A stretch of DNA of 64,000 nt from Protula sp. h YS-2021 (Eukaryota; Annelida; Polychaeta; Sabellida; Serpulidae). Position numbers and translations under genes: made by a program. The notes below the pieces were generated by a model. It was not told the origin of the DNA. It worked only from the letters and a program-made list of their open reading frames with translations, and ran no database searches. Numbering within the stretch: the first letter of the stretch is position 1; each line of letters starts with the position of its first letter. The stretch covers positions 26,194,081 to 26,258,080 of the forward strand of contig OX457031.1 in the NCBI GenBank assembly GCA_949752745.1, written 5' to 3'. This document shows, in pieces, positions 25,601 to 40,169 of the stretch.

Positions 25601-27629
25601 CAGCCAACCAAAGTACCGCTCAGAGACGAGGGACTCGTCTCTTGGCGATACTTTTTCTGGCTTAAACGATCTAAAAGAACTACTGTCTTGCAACACATCC
25701 TTGCCCGTAGGCGGAAGGCTAGGCAAGTTCTGGCATGCTTGGGCAGAGTTAGGGGCTTCCCGGAGAATAGTCCGGTGGCTCAAGAACGGCTATCCCCTCC
25801 CCTTCAAGAAGGGCCCGAGGGGACTCAAACCAACTATTCCCCTAACACTCCAAGCTCCAGGCAACCTGGCCGCCGCTTATCAGCAGGGATCAGAAAAAGA
25901 CTTAGCCCTAAAAGAAATGCTAAAAGACTTACAAGCAAAACAGGCTATAGAGGAAATGCCAGAAAACCAGGTAGGCTTCTTCAGTCGAGTTTTTCTGGTA
26001 CCCAAGAAGTCAGGGGGATGGCGACTGGTGATAGATCTATCTTCCCTCAACCAGTCCCTGCAAATAACCTCCTTCCAGATGGACACGGCACAGGTTATAA
26101 AAGCAATGTTACGGGAAGGGATGTGGGGCACATCGATAGATCTATCCGACGCCTACCTACATGTTCCCCTACACCACTCGGCCAGGAAGTACCTATGTTT
26201 CCAAGTAAATCGAAAGCGTTTCTGGTTTCTGGCACTCCCTTTCGGCCTCTCCTCGGCCCCGTACGTATTTTCAAAGATCATGCGGGTCCTAAAAGCATGG
26301 GCACGTCTCCAAGGAATGCTAGTGTTCCAATACTTAGACGATTGGTTCCTGGCACATACTCAACGGGACATAGCCCATCACCAGACAACCCACCTGGTCA
26401 AAAAGGCGATACAGGTAGGTCTTATGGTAAATCTGGTCAAATCAGAATTGACCCCAAAACAAGACGTCATCTTCTTGGGGGAACGATGGGACTTATCAGC
26501 AGCCCGAGCATTCCCCACAACAGACAGGCAGCAGAGAATTTCTCGGTCTATCCGGAATATTTCTGCCAACCGAAAGGTAAGGGTACAGGCTATGGAGTCA
26601 CTGCTAGGTCTATTAGTAGCGACCGAGAAGACGGTTCCGTTAGGCCGCTTACATTACAGACGATTCCAGGCACAGGTAAGACAAGCCCTAACGAAGGGAC
26701 GGTCCCCCAAAGCCACTATGACAGTGTCCTCTTCCGCACTCTCCCTTCTCCAATGGTGGTGCGACCCGGTTACCATGAACGAAGGAGTCCCCTTTCAGGC
26801 CCCTCCCATGGATATAGAGCTCCAAACGGACGCTTCCAGGGAAGGGTGGGGAATTCACTGTCAGGGTCAAATGTGGCGAGGAAAATGGCCAGCAACGTTT
26901 TGCAGATACCATATCAACTGGCTGGAACTCCGAGTGGTATGGATAGCTCTGAACAAGCTATCGAACCATCTCGAGGGAAAGAGTGTCAGAGTTCTTCTAG
27001 ACAACTCTACAGCAGTGGCGTATCTGAACAAACAAGGTGGAACCAAATCCTCTCAACTATCGACCCTGACTTCTCACATCCTTCTTCTGGCACGGGAACA
27101 CAAAATATTCATTGTAGCACGTCATCTATCAGGGAAGCTGAACGTACTGGCCGATCTGGCGTCCAGGGCGGGTCAAGTCATCCACACAGAGTGGTGCCTA
27201 GCCCAGTCATCCTTCCGTTGGGTGACACGGGAATCCCCATGGGGTCCCCCGACATTAGATCTATTCGCCAATGCGTTGACAACCCAGCTACCCAGGTTCG
27301 TATCCCCATGCCCGGATCAAGCAGCCTGGGCAGTAGATGCATTAAAGTGCCCATGGCCTCTGCAGGAAGTACTCTATGCCTTCCCTCCCCAGGCCATTCT
27401 GCTACAAGTCTTGCAAAGGATAATAGAACTCAGACCTCCAGCTCTGTTACTAATAGCCCCGTTGTCCCCAGAGGCTCCGTGGTTCACTCTTCTTCTACGG
27501 TGCAAGGTGATCAAGTCCGTCCCGATACCTTGTCACAGGGAACTATTATCCCAACCCCATTGGCGGCACTTCCACCCATCCCCACAACTAATGAACCTAC
27601 ACCTGTGGTGCCTAACCAATCCTTCCTAG
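25428..27629 (+). CDS. DIRS ORF2, reverse transcriptase/RNase H
   Basis: Copies the element RNA into DNA. The frame opens after a TGA at 25425 and has no ATG before the conserved region (first codon candidate GTG 25443), so it is probably reached from ORF1 by +1 frameshifting or by internal initiation. Numbering from 25443: a conserved N-terminal segment (KFWHAWAELGASRRIVRWL), RT motif A with SIDLSDAYLH (Asp233), and the catalytic YLDDW (Asp299 and Asp300). RNase H follows with the acidic set Asp463 (TDAS), Glu495 (WLEL), Asp520 (LLDN) and Asp571 (LADLAS). The C-terminal part (PPTLDLFAN ... AWAVDALKCPW ... AFPP) is the region that in DIRS elements is compared to a DNA adenine methyltransferase; I cannot confirm activity. 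It overlaps ORF3 almost completely in another frame. Confidence 0.92.
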   Translation, partial: CQGCRVPRSANQQSARSNDSPLRITPDPTPRCSPLRRRGPSIRETTSQRVSIPSSTGSSQPKYRSETRDSSLGDTFSGLNDLKELLSCNTSLPVGGRLGKFWHAWAELGASRRIVRWLKNGYPLPFKKGPRGLKPTIPLTLQAPGNLAAAYQQGSEKDLALKEMLKDLQAKQAIEEMPENQVGFFSRVFLVPKKSGGWRLVIDLSSLNQSLQITSFQMDTAQVIKAMLREGMWGTSIDLSDAYLHVPLHHSARKYLCFQVNRKRFWFLALPFGLSSAPYVFSKIMRVLKAWARLQGMLVFQYLDDWFLAHTQRDIAHHQTTHLVKKAIQVGLMVNLVKSELTPKQDVIFLGERWDLSAARAFPTTDRQQRISRSIRNISANRKVRVQAMESLLGLLVATEKTVPLGRLHYRRFQAQVRQALTKGRSPKATMTVSSSALSLLQWWCDPVTMNEGVPFQAPPMDIELQTDASREGWGIHCQGQMWRGKWPATFCRYHINWLELRVVWIALNKLSNHLEGKSVRVLLDNSTAVAYLNKQGGTKSSQLSTLTSHILLLAREHKIFIVARHLSGKLNVLADLASRAGQVIHTEWCLAQSSFRWVTRESPWGPPTLDLFANALTTQLPRFVSPCPDQAAWAVDALKCPWPLQEVLYAFPPQAILLQVLQRIIELRPPALLLIAPLSPEAPWFTLLLRCKVIKSVPIPCHRELLSQPHWRHFHPSPQLMNLHLWCLTNPS

Positions 27630-28723
27630 AGAAAAAAGGTTTTTCCAAGCAGGTAGTGGAAAAGATGGTAAACAATCATAAGCAATCCACAGCGAAAGTT
27701 TATAGGTCACAGTGGAACAAGTTTTCCTCTTGGTGCGCTGCCTCTAAGCTAGATCCCTTCCAGGCGACACCAGCAGTGGTAGCAGATTTTTTGGACCATC
27801 TTTTCACACAAGGTCAACTGAAGGTGGGTTCGATAGAAGGTTATCGAGCCGCTATCGGTTCTAGACTTAAGGCATCTACTGGCTATGACCCGGGCGAGGA
27901 TACGGCCCTGTCACAGTTAATTAGACATTTCAAGGTGAATTCCCCTCCCCTACAGTCCAATGTGGCCCAATGGGATTTGTCTCTGGTATTACGTTATTTA
28001 CAGTGCCCAGAGAATTTCTCGGAACAAAACATTTCCGCAAAAGATGCCACGGTAAGATTCACTTTCCTGTTAGCCTTAGCGTCCGGTAAGAGGAGAGGTG
28101 AAATCCATGCGTTGGACAGGGAGATAATAAAGGAAAATGGGGAGTGGAATAGAGTGTTTCTTACTCCCAGAGTCGGTTTCATGGGTAAGACACATATCAT
28201 CTCCCAAGGACGGGGCACCTTTGAACATATTGCGCTCCCGTCCCTTCAGGGGGAACAACTGTCTGAGGATCGCGTTTCTTTGTGCCCGGTCAAAGCACTA
28301 CGTCAATACCTTTCGATTTCAGAAACCTATCGCTCAGAAAATCAAAAAGCCCTCATTATCTCTTTCATGCCGAAATTTAACAAAGACCTTTCTAAACAGA
28401 CCATCTCAAACTACATTAAAAAGGTCATTTTGGCAGCTTATGAACGGGCACAGTCCGATACGGGCCTACAAGACGAATGTAAAGTTAAAGCCCATCATGT
28501 CCGCCAGATAGCAAATTCCCTCAGAGCTCTTCGTAATGTGTCTTTGGTAGATATACTTAGAACAGGTTGTTGGTCCTCTCCCAACTCATTCGTTAAGTAT
28601 TACCTGAAAGACTTTTCGCAAAACGAGTTGTCGGGTCTTTACTCTTTAGGCCCCTTCATTGCTGCGGAAACCATCATTACGAATCCTTCTTCTCTGGTTT
28701 CAGGCAACTCGCTCCAAAGCTGA
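27308..28723 (+). CDS. DIRS ORF3, tyrosine recombinase
   Basis: Integrates the circular DNA form by site-specific recombination; this enzyme replaces the DDE integrase of LTR elements. Numbering from ATG 27308, which is one of several possible starts: an N-terminal SAM-like DNA-binding part (about 115-200, with STAKVYRSQWNKF and VADFLDHLF), then the catalytic domain with Arg263 (GKRRGEIHAL), His397-x-x-Arg (HHVRQ; Arg at 28502) and the nucleophile Tyr431 or Tyr432 (SFVKYYLKD). The frame is open without interruption from 25601, directly after the ORF1 stop, and is in phase with ORF1. The upstream 1.7 kb is a second frame over ORF2 with no domain I recognise. It could be made by readthrough of the ORF1 UAG or from its own start. 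Confidence 0.9.
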   Translation: MPGSSSLGSRCIKVPMASAGSTLCLPSPGHSATSLAKDNRTQTSSSVTNSPVVPRGSVVHSSSTVQGDQVRPDTLSQGTIIPTPLAALPPIPTTNEPTPVVPNQSFLEKKGFSKQVVEKMVNNHKQSTAKVYRSQWNKFSSWCAASKLDPFQATPAVVADFLDHLFTQGQLKVGSIEGYRAAIGSRLKASTGYDPGEDTALSQLIRHFKVNSPPLQSNVAQWDLSLVLRYLQCPENFSEQNISAKDATVRFTFLLALASGKRRGEIHALDREIIKENGEWNRVFLTPRVGFMGKTHIISQGRGTFEHIALPSLQGEQLSEDRVSLCPVKALRQYLSISETYRSENQKALIISFMPKFNKDLSKQTISNYIKKVILAAYERAQSDTGLQDECKVKAHHVRQIANSLRALRNVSLVDILRTGCWSSPNSFVKYYLKDFSQNELSGLYSLGPFIAAETIITNPSSLVSGNSLQS

Positions 28724-29783
28724 AAGGCAAGGGCAAACAGAAAGGGGGATTCCCCAAGGGACACAACAATGGGTTCAAGGGCAAGAAACAGTGATGCTCT
28801 CAGACTTTGTTATCGTACCTCGAGTACAGTTAAGCAAGTGTTTTTAATTCACCACGGAACTGATATTTTCACTTGCATGGACGTTAGTTTTTAAGCTCTA
28901 GATTGTTTCCAGGGTAAAGGTAATTTTATCTTGTGCGGGCAGGGTCATCGTGGTCCTAACACCCAGCTACCTGCCATCATCCTCTTTTCGGACCCTAAGG
29001 TCAGAAAAGAGGGGGGGGGGGTACACGGTACTTACGGTTCCCGTAGTCCCATGTCACCTCCGGTAACTAGGGGATCGGTCCATGATGACCATGCCCATTG
29101 TTCCCATGGGCCCGTAATTGGCCCAAGACACGGGAATCCATATAACAGTGAATGTTTTTCACTTTTTAAGTTTAAATTCTATCAGTATTAGAATCTAAAA
29201 GAATATCTAGTCGTATTTTGTAGGTTTTGCGGGAAAAACCTTCAATTTATATTGTGTTCTTTGCTTCGCTCATTTGGACCTTTTCATTTGCTTTAACCTA
29301 ACGTCAGTTCAGCATGTTAGTTAATTGTAAATACTGCAGGCGCACTCCCTAGCAGTATTAAGTTTATTTACGTAAATCTCCGAGATTTACGATCGTATTG
29401 TCAAGTATCGACGGTTTGAAATTATTACTGGTAACCTCGATGTTGAGAGTGTGTGGTTGGGACCCATCCAGTGGGTGGTAGGAGGGGGATGGCAGTAACC
29501 ACTCTTGTGTATGTGATGTACTTGACTTACATGTGTCAGATCTCTATTTTCTGTTCCCATGGGGTCATATCCCATGATGATTGTTATGGGACTGGGAGTG
29601 TTCCCCCCCATCCCAAACCTTTGGAAAACATTAAAAGAAGTGGAACGTAGTTAGCATTTTTATTCAGTCTTCAACTACGGTTCATCTTTACATCTACCGA
29701 TGAGTCTTTACGTATCTAGCACAATTCGCAACCTTTTTGTGAAGCAGTACAGAATGGCAGGCTCCCCTGCTCCGGACTTAAGT
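28724..29783 (+). other. DIRS 3' non-coding region
   Basis: No coding frame. At 29060-29120 it carries GGATCGGTCCATGATGACCA and CCCATGGG-type words. The first of these is close to the unit of the 58-bp satellite found at the same place in the copy at 58690. A run of G lies near 29012-29020. Confidence 0.6.
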
Positions 29784-29898
29784 CCCATCTAAAAGTGGAG
29801 ATAAGCGAATTCAAAGCTTTTGCGAAGTAAAACTAACGTTTTATTTCGTAAAACGTGCTTTTACGAGTAAAAGCGCAATTCGCGTTCTCCACTTTTAG
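29784..29898 (+). repeat. DIRS internal complementary region (ICR)
   Basis: 29784-29832 is the complement of the left outer end 22112-22160 with one mismatch in 49. 29830-29898 is the complement of the right outer end 30115-30183 with no mismatch in 69. The halves overlap by three bases (AAA on this strand), which is the recombination trinucleotide. It serves as template to complete the ends of the DNA and form a circle. Confidence 0.95.
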
Positions 29899-29959
29899 CC
29901 TACTCTCCCTCCCATCCACCCTCAACAAGCCTGGGTGCGTTTTTCAACCACCGAGTGGG

Positions 29960-30127
29960 GCTTAAAGGGAATGCCCATTGTCAATCATGACGAAATACCA
30001 GAGGATTCCCTCATTTTGATTGGTTGATGGGTGGATGGCGGGATAGGCTATTCTGCAGGCACAAAAAGTTTGTATTTATTTGCGTGAAAGGATTTATCCT
30101 GAAGGGAAACCCATCTAAAAGTGGAGA
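29960..30127 (-). repeat. DIRS right inverted terminal repeat
   Basis: Reverse complement of 22143-22310 over 168 bp. The outer extension 30128-30183 is unique to this end and is represented in the ICR. Confidence 0.93.
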
Positions 30128-30203
30128 ACGCGAATTGCGCTTTTACTCGTAAAAGCACGTTTTACGAAATAAAACGTTAGTTTACAGTGTTTATTGAGTA
30201 ATT

Positions 30204-31420
30204 TGCGCCGTTTGTGGAACATCTACCCGAAGGCAGATGTATTACCAGCCACCATAGTTTGTTTATTTACCCAGACGTATTATTCACCGAAAATAACTAA
30301 TATATAACTCAGCCATCCCACGCAGACAATATATTTAACATTTTTTCTCCAAAAACCCATAGCTTGTTTAAAACTACAACGGAGGTGACAGCAGCTAAAT
30401 AGATGCAGAAGAGGGATGCTAATGTCCTCTTTTATGACTCCTCAATACGTTTAGTTTATGTTCACTAAATGATGCCATATAGCTTTGGCCTTTTGAAATG
30501 AGTATTTTGTGTGATTACGGACTACGTTTATGCTACCGTTGATGGCTCACTGTAGGGCAATCTCGAATCACAGGCTAAAAACGCAGCTGGTTGTCCGCCA
30601 AGCTTTCTCCTATAGTTATAGTTGGCTATTTATATTTGTTTACTTCGCATCAATTCGCTTTTTTAGGAAGTTGAATATTAAAACGCTGCATGAATCACTG
30701 AATCTTAGAAAAAAATATAATAATTTGTGTAAATGATTTTCCTAATTTTATTGTTATTAACTTCATGACGATGACATTTTTGGTGGCGGTGGTTTTGGTT
30801 GTGGTGGTGCTTATAGTGGTAGTGGTGGTGATTAAGCAATTTTATAATCATTCAAATAATGCCCATAATAAATAGACAATACAATTTGCCTTGAAGAAAT
30901 AAGACCTGTTTCAGAACATGTCTTTTATGCTTATAAGTTATGCTTGAAATTGCGCTTGTGGTTCTTCACTAGCTTCGGCCCAGACTGGGATTGTCAATGT
31001 AATAGGAACCACCGCAGTGCTGCTCACAGTGGATAGTGGTGATTGCGAGGGGTGGGGGAAAATCCGTAACTTGCTCCAAGGTTTTTGCCACCAAAAAAAA
31101 ACGAACGCTTCCTACAGCCTGCTCGGAATTTTAGTCATTCGAAATGGCATTAACATGAAATTCTGTGTGATTACTTATATTAAACAAACAATGCACAGTA
31201 GGAATCTTGAAAAACAACTTTAAATTCAAACCACTTCAAACTGAGACACCATTTGTACAGGTCCATCATTTCCTGCATATATAATAAAATTTTTATAATA
31301 AAACCACCATTTGATTAAATCCCCTTTATTCTTGATCCCGCCAGTGATCTTAATTCAGAGGCATTACTGTTTCAGTAGAAACAAAAAGAAAACATTGAAC
31401 TGAAAAAGTACACAGTTGAA
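30204..31420. other. No gene recognised
   Basis: A GGT-rich patch lies at about 30779-30833. No exon or element end is supported. A C/G homopolymer run occurs at 31432-31452. Confidence 0.5.
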
Positions 31421-31635
31421 GATTTAATCAACCCCCCCCCCGCCCCCCCCCCAAACAATGTTGGGATGGAGGCGATGAAAACTACCTTTCATCATCCCAA
31501 TATTGCTTCTTCGCAACTCATATGTCTGAACCCAACAAATTCCGTCACAATCCCGCAAACCATTCTCCATTTCGGGAAAACACTGCAGCTCAAATGAAGA
31601 AAACGAAATGATAGGTTCCAAGTTGTCTTATCAGG

Positions 31636-31677
31636 ATATTTTTTTTACTAACACACACAAAAAAAACGTGGCGTCCT

Positions 31678-31682
<5 letters not shown>
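31636..31682 (-). terminator. Polyadenylation signal overlapping the Tctex1 stop codon
   Basis: AATAAA (31682-31677, minus) includes the TAA stop. A T-run plus GTGTGTGT tract follows 15-40 nt later, the usual arrangement of hexamer and downstream GU-rich element. It predicts a 3' untranslated region of about 10-30 nt. A second AATAAA is at 31330-31325. Confidence 0.65.
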
Positions 31683-35020
<3,338 letters not shown>

Positions 35021-35024
35021 TTTT

Positions 35025-35363
35025 TTTCTTTACAGAAAATACTACGAATCAAACAAAATATTTAAGTCTTGTCTTGTCTTCGGCGTTACTTTGAAGATTG
35101 TGTGCCCAAATGACGATATCTGACCGCATAATCTGGCCCAAAACACCTGACGTCAGTGCTGCGTTTCCGTCCAAACCTGCGTCAAACGTTACATAAGGTC
35201 GACTTTGTTTCTCATCCCCTATTTGTCACTAAAAAGTGGCAAATATAAAAAGAAGTGTCCCCAAAGGGACTAACTAAAATTTTCGAGTTTAAAAAATATT
35301 GAGCGTCAGTATAAATTTTGAAATAAATTACATGCAATTAAGACAAATAGTACTTTGCATGGT

Positions 35364-35398
<35 letters not shown>

Positions 35399-36018
35399 GA
35401 TTGATGGGGGGGGGGGCAGCTCTAAACTTTGCATGTTGATACGCAAGAAACGCTTCAAAACAACAGCTCATAAATTAATAATGTAAGTGTTATGTGATAA
35501 ACACCTTTCGAAACCATAAAACCACAAAAGAAATATATAAATGATAAATGAAAAATGAAAAAAAATCTCCAATGCTGGGTCAATTAATTGTTCAACAATA
35601 TTTTGCATCCAATTTCTCAAGTTTCAGCGATCTTATCAAGTTGTATTTTACCAAAATATTAGTGACATTTGCGATTTGTGCGACTTTTAGCTATATATTT
35701 TTCTCCATTTATTTATTTGCTACATAAAATTTTTTGCTTCTCTGTGGCCTTGCGCACACCCCTGAAACTTTTTCAAACAGTAAATCAGGTCATGGCTCTT
35801 ACCCTTCCCTCAGGTAAGGTTGTCGTCGCCTTTTCTGGATAAAAGATCCCATGCCACCCCTGACGGTGTCACCTAGCGGGGTGGCAGGAGATATGCTGCG
35901 TCCACAGTGCCTGATGCCACCCCGGTTGTCGTCGCGCGATGGGGTGGTAGGAGAGTAATAGCGACGACACCCATCTCCCTTCCCTCGAAATCCCAATAAT
36001 AAAATTAGCGCCTCTCCC
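35025..36018. other. Upstream flank of the Tctex1 gene; short repeats only
   Basis: Holds a poly-T run (35367-35397), a poly-G run (about 35405-35416) and, at about 35815-35985, two imperfect copies of a segment with GTTGTCGTCGC and GGGGTGGYAGGAGA words. No TATA box is evident for the Tctex1 gene. Confidence 0.5.
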
Positions 36019-36020
36019 TG

Positions 36021-36326
<306 letters not shown>

Positions 36327-36329
36327 ATT

Positions 36330-37736
36330 TAATTTTCAAATAAAATTAAAATTAAATTAAATATTGTTAATATTTTTGTACATATATACTGCAACCTGAT
36401 GACCCAAGGATGGATATAATTTGGTGGAGGGCTAATCATCACATATGTCCGGAGAAAAGACACATTTTCATATCGCTACACGCCCTAAAGCTCTAAGCCT
36501 TCCAAGTGACAGTTAATAAATTATTGTTCATACCATTTCGGTTAGCTTTAACATGATTAGGTTACTTGAGTGTGACCAGAAGTCTACACAGCAATGATTT
36601 TCCAACGTCGATTCAAGCTGTATCAAAGACGTAAATATTGGGGAAAAGGCGGAATGGGGGTGGGGGGGGGGGGGCAAAGGCGCAACCCTAAACGTACGTT
36701 TGGCTATACGTCCGGAGTACTCAGTGGCATCGAGTCTACTTCGAGGTCGCGATCAAGTCAAGATGGTTTATAAAACACTTCAAACGTAAGTGAATATGTA
36801 TACAAAAAGAAGACTGGTAGTTACACTGCAGCAGTACAGAGATATTACTTAATTCCAATGCACTATATTTACAAATCTAAAATATGCAATTTCTTTTTAA
36901 TTTTGTACCCTTAAGTCCACCAGAATATCCCATATAAAACGACGGTTAGTATAGACAGGGTGAGGAATGTTCATGTTTATCCAATTACACCTTGCAATTT
37001 TTTTTAAAGTGGCATATTTTTGGGATAGAATGCCAGCCTTTGGTCCCAAATTTAATCACCCTAAAACAGGACACTGCCCTTAAATATGACTCTATTTTTA
37101 CGTTTTATGAACAAAATTTATCATTTACTAGCTTTAATCCACATCGTGAAGATGCGTAGTTTTTGCTTCCACAATAGTAATGCCCAGTCCTGCCCATTTG
37201 TAAAACATATGTTTTAACTTCCATGCGCGATCGCTTCTCTGGTTGTCTACAGGATATGGTTTTCCCAATGTCAAAACAAGGTTTTTAAATAAATTAAATT
37301 TTGTTTATTTTCGTTTAAAACGGTCGCGTTCCTATGGTTTATCGCACGTTCACTGTCTAAGTAAAAGGGAGGGAAATTTTCCTTGCCTTTAGTTGAAATT
37401 AACTTTTGAACTCTGGCAATTTTTCGGCACCACAGATTCTTAACAGTGAACACGCACGATGTCCACCCCAGACACCCTGTCGCTAGAAGTCGCTCGTTGT
37501 GCTCATAAGCCAAGTGCCTCGAGGGAGTCGCTGCTATATACAAATCGCCCCCCCCCCCTCCCGTCGCACCTTATTCAGGATTACAGCCATGCAGCATAGA
37601 GAACAGCAAAATCAAGTTCTTTCGATGACCAAAAATCCTGCCCACGTTCATCCCCTTCCGCCTCCTCTAATCCGTTACATGAGCATATGCATGCCATTTT
37701 GTCCACTCCTAACCAGCACTCCCTACCCCCCCCCCC
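36330..37736. other. No gene recognised
   Basis: A poly-G run lies at 36661-36674 and a poly-C run at 37550-37558. The 90-codon minus-strand frame at 37271-37543 has varied composition but no known motif. Confidence 0.45.
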
Positions 37737-37780
37737 TTCCCCCAACACACACACACACATACACACACACACACACACAC
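37729..37780. repeat. C-run and (CA)n microsatellite
   Basis: CCCCCC and CACACA units. Confidence 0.9.
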
Positions 37781-37784
37781 TGGT

Positions 37785-39920
37785 ATCGCATTTTAATGTA
37801 GAAGTTGCAGTCTGACCTTCCTCCTTTGTCAAATTAAAGTCGTATGAGTTATATTGTTGTTATGTTTGTGTTGCCCCATCATCATCTCATCGCATTTAAT
37901 TCGTAAGTTACACCCTTGCCAGCCCCCTTCCGTGTCTCCTGCCTTTGGCGCATTAATTACGTAGAAGATATGTGTATATTATGTTTTCTCTTTGTTTTCT
38001 TACCTCCCCCCCCCCAACCCTTCTCAAACTATGTACTGTGTATAAGTTAGTCTTTATTATATAGTTTTGTTGGTGATGGACTTTTGGTACCTTGAGTTCC
38101 TCCGCTTTGCGTTATTTGTATTTCGGTGTATTGTTCAATCGAGAAAAAAAACACAGCGAAAAATACAGTTTACCCAATACGTTCCCACTTTTATTCGCAT
38201 TCACTGGACCGTATTTTGTCTGATTCTGTGCTAGAGGCGCGAATAAGTTATTCGAACATCGTGGATGGATTGAGGCATCGTGGCTGGATGCAAGCATCGT
38301 GGCTGGATGGAATACATACCAAAAGTATTCATTATCTAGTCATAAAAATGTGTTTCTGTATTTAAAGTCGCAAAAGTATTTATTATTAGCACGATATTTT
38401 GGCTGTTTTAATTAATAATTTATTCTATGATATTTTAGGTACAATTTTAAAAAGAAATTACAAACTTTAAATATCTGAATCGCTTCCTCTTAAATTTGTG
38501 CCGATCAATAAATCTCTCTTGGTGGGTTTCACATGAGAAGTTCAGCTTTTTAAAGAGGTTTACAGCATTTTAACTTGCATCTAAAATCGCATATTCTCAA
38601 GTAATTGTTTTGAAACCAGGCCATTTCAGATAAATAGTCTGACATGGTCAATGAAACCGCCATATGGGTGCAATGCCATCCGGATTTAATGAATGGGAAA
38701 CGAAACTTCCTCACATTACACAGCTTGTACAGTTCCGGAAATCGCACCTCGGAGCAGGGCCTGAAACGGTTTTTGGCTTCGATTGGCTGAGTTGGTACTC
38801 CAAAGCCATTGGCCCGTTATGATTACTCTTTTTGTGATAAGAGCAGGTGTGTTTTATATCACATATTTACATCCTAATATCTATATTTAAAAGTGAAGGT
38901 TAACGCCCGGATACAAAGGCATGTTTACTTTTTTATTTATTGTTGTTTTTTTTTACGTTCACTCTTTGACGTCACTATTTACTCAATGTTATCAGAATTT
39001 AAAATAAAATATCAATAATTTATTTGCTAATATCACTAAGGTATTGAATTTGTGAAATTTATTTTTATAATTTCAAAATAAGAGACACTTTCTGACAATT
39101 AAATTTTGTTACAGTTGATTGGAAATGATGCTATGTATGAAAAATATATACAATAACAAATGAATGGTTTTATCTATATCAATATATTCCTTAAGACGGA
39201 CTGGAGAGACAACATTGGTTGTTCTGATTGTTTGGAAACTCTCACAGGGATTTTATGTTCTCCGTGGTACAAGTTCACTGTATGGTAAAGGAAGCCAATC
39301 GTTGCTTCCTCTCCCGATACCATACCAATAATCGAACCCCCACTTCCGACCGCAAAATCTCCCAATACAATGGTGAGTAAAACCCATTCACTCTGGTCAA
39401 GGGCATTTATCCCTGGTCATTCTAAGGAGCCGATCCACTCCGCAAAAATAACGAACAAACTTTCCCCCATATTTCTTTGGGATTTTTATTCTTTCTATTC
39501 ATACTGCATTGTAGTGAAGCAAAAAAAAAACATTCCAAAAGTTCACAGGATGACGCAGAACAAATTTTAAAAAAATGTACTTAGCGGAGACATTGCGAAA
39601 TGAAACCTCAAGCGATTACACAATCAAAATATAAAAATGGCACTGCGACAACCTGGTAAAAGAAACAAAGCTTTTAGTTTGTTATTGAGTACAACTGAAA
39701 AATACAAAAAGAGCCTGGGACACCGTAGCAAAAAATTGAAACCTGGAAGACACTGGAGGAGTTTTCTGGCATTACCATGCACAGCTGGAAATAGACTTGT
39801 CAATTGCGATGGTTAAAAATCCTCAAACCTTACTACAAATACATTGTAAATGTGAGAAAGTGCAGTTGGTGACGGCATAGATGCTGTGTGCAATACAGGT
39901 TGTCTGATAACGAGGATATT
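37785..39920. other. No gene recognised; small tandem repeat at 38256-38310
   Basis: Three copies of a unit of about 20 bp (GCATCGTGGCTGGATG type) lie at 38256-38310. The rest is AT-rich with no supported exon. Confidence 0.5.
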
Positions 39921-39921
39921 T

Positions 39922-40165
39922 CGTATAGAGGTTGTTCGGTTCAGAGGGTCTGTATTACAGAGGTAGTAAGATATAGAGGTTAATTTTGTGTGGTATAGAG
40001 ATTCTTCGGTATGAATTTGTCCAGTATAGAAGATGTCCGGGATAGGGGTTTGGTATAAAGGTTGCCCAATAAAGGTGCTGTCTAAAATAGAGGATGTTCC
40101 ATATAGAGGATGTCCCATATAGAGGATGTCCAGTGTTGAGAGTGTCCCGTATGCAGGTTGTTCTG
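39922..40165. repeat. Degenerate minisatellite, unit about 20-21 bp
   Basis: Repeated TATAGAGGATGTCC / TATAGAGGTTGTTCGG words across 240 bp. The unit drifts strongly to the left and is best preserved at 40085-40140. The Ile/Tyr/Gly/Thr-rich minus-strand frames are products of the repeat. Confidence 0.75.
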
Positions 40166-40169
40166 TTTG

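Larger units (their letters stand above)
22112..30183 (+). mobile_element. DIRS-type tyrosine-recombinase retrotransposon, near-complete
   Basis: This 8.07-kb element has every structural part expected of a DIRS element. It has non-LTR-like inverted terminal repeats, an internal complementary region (ICR) whose two halves are the complements of the outer left and right ends, and three long frames: gag-like, RT/RNase H and tyrosine recombinase. It is bounded by TTT on both sides (22112-22114 and 30181-30183), and the ICR junction carries a single AAA on the same strand, as expected if a circular intermediate recombined at a trinucleotide without target-site duplication. All three frames are open over their conserved parts and the paired repeats are almost identical, so the copy may be young. 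It is more GC-rich than its surroundings. Confidence 0.95.

Noticed and set aside
23421..26912. Several minus-strand frames of 60-117 codons
   Set aside because: Antisense shadows of DIRS ORF1 and ORF2.
38550..38747. Similarity of a minus-strand frame here to one at 50449-50640 (FPE-YKL motif)
   Set aside because: Only about 17 residues look alike. The DNA similarity around it is weak and patchy, so I could not show a shared repeat.
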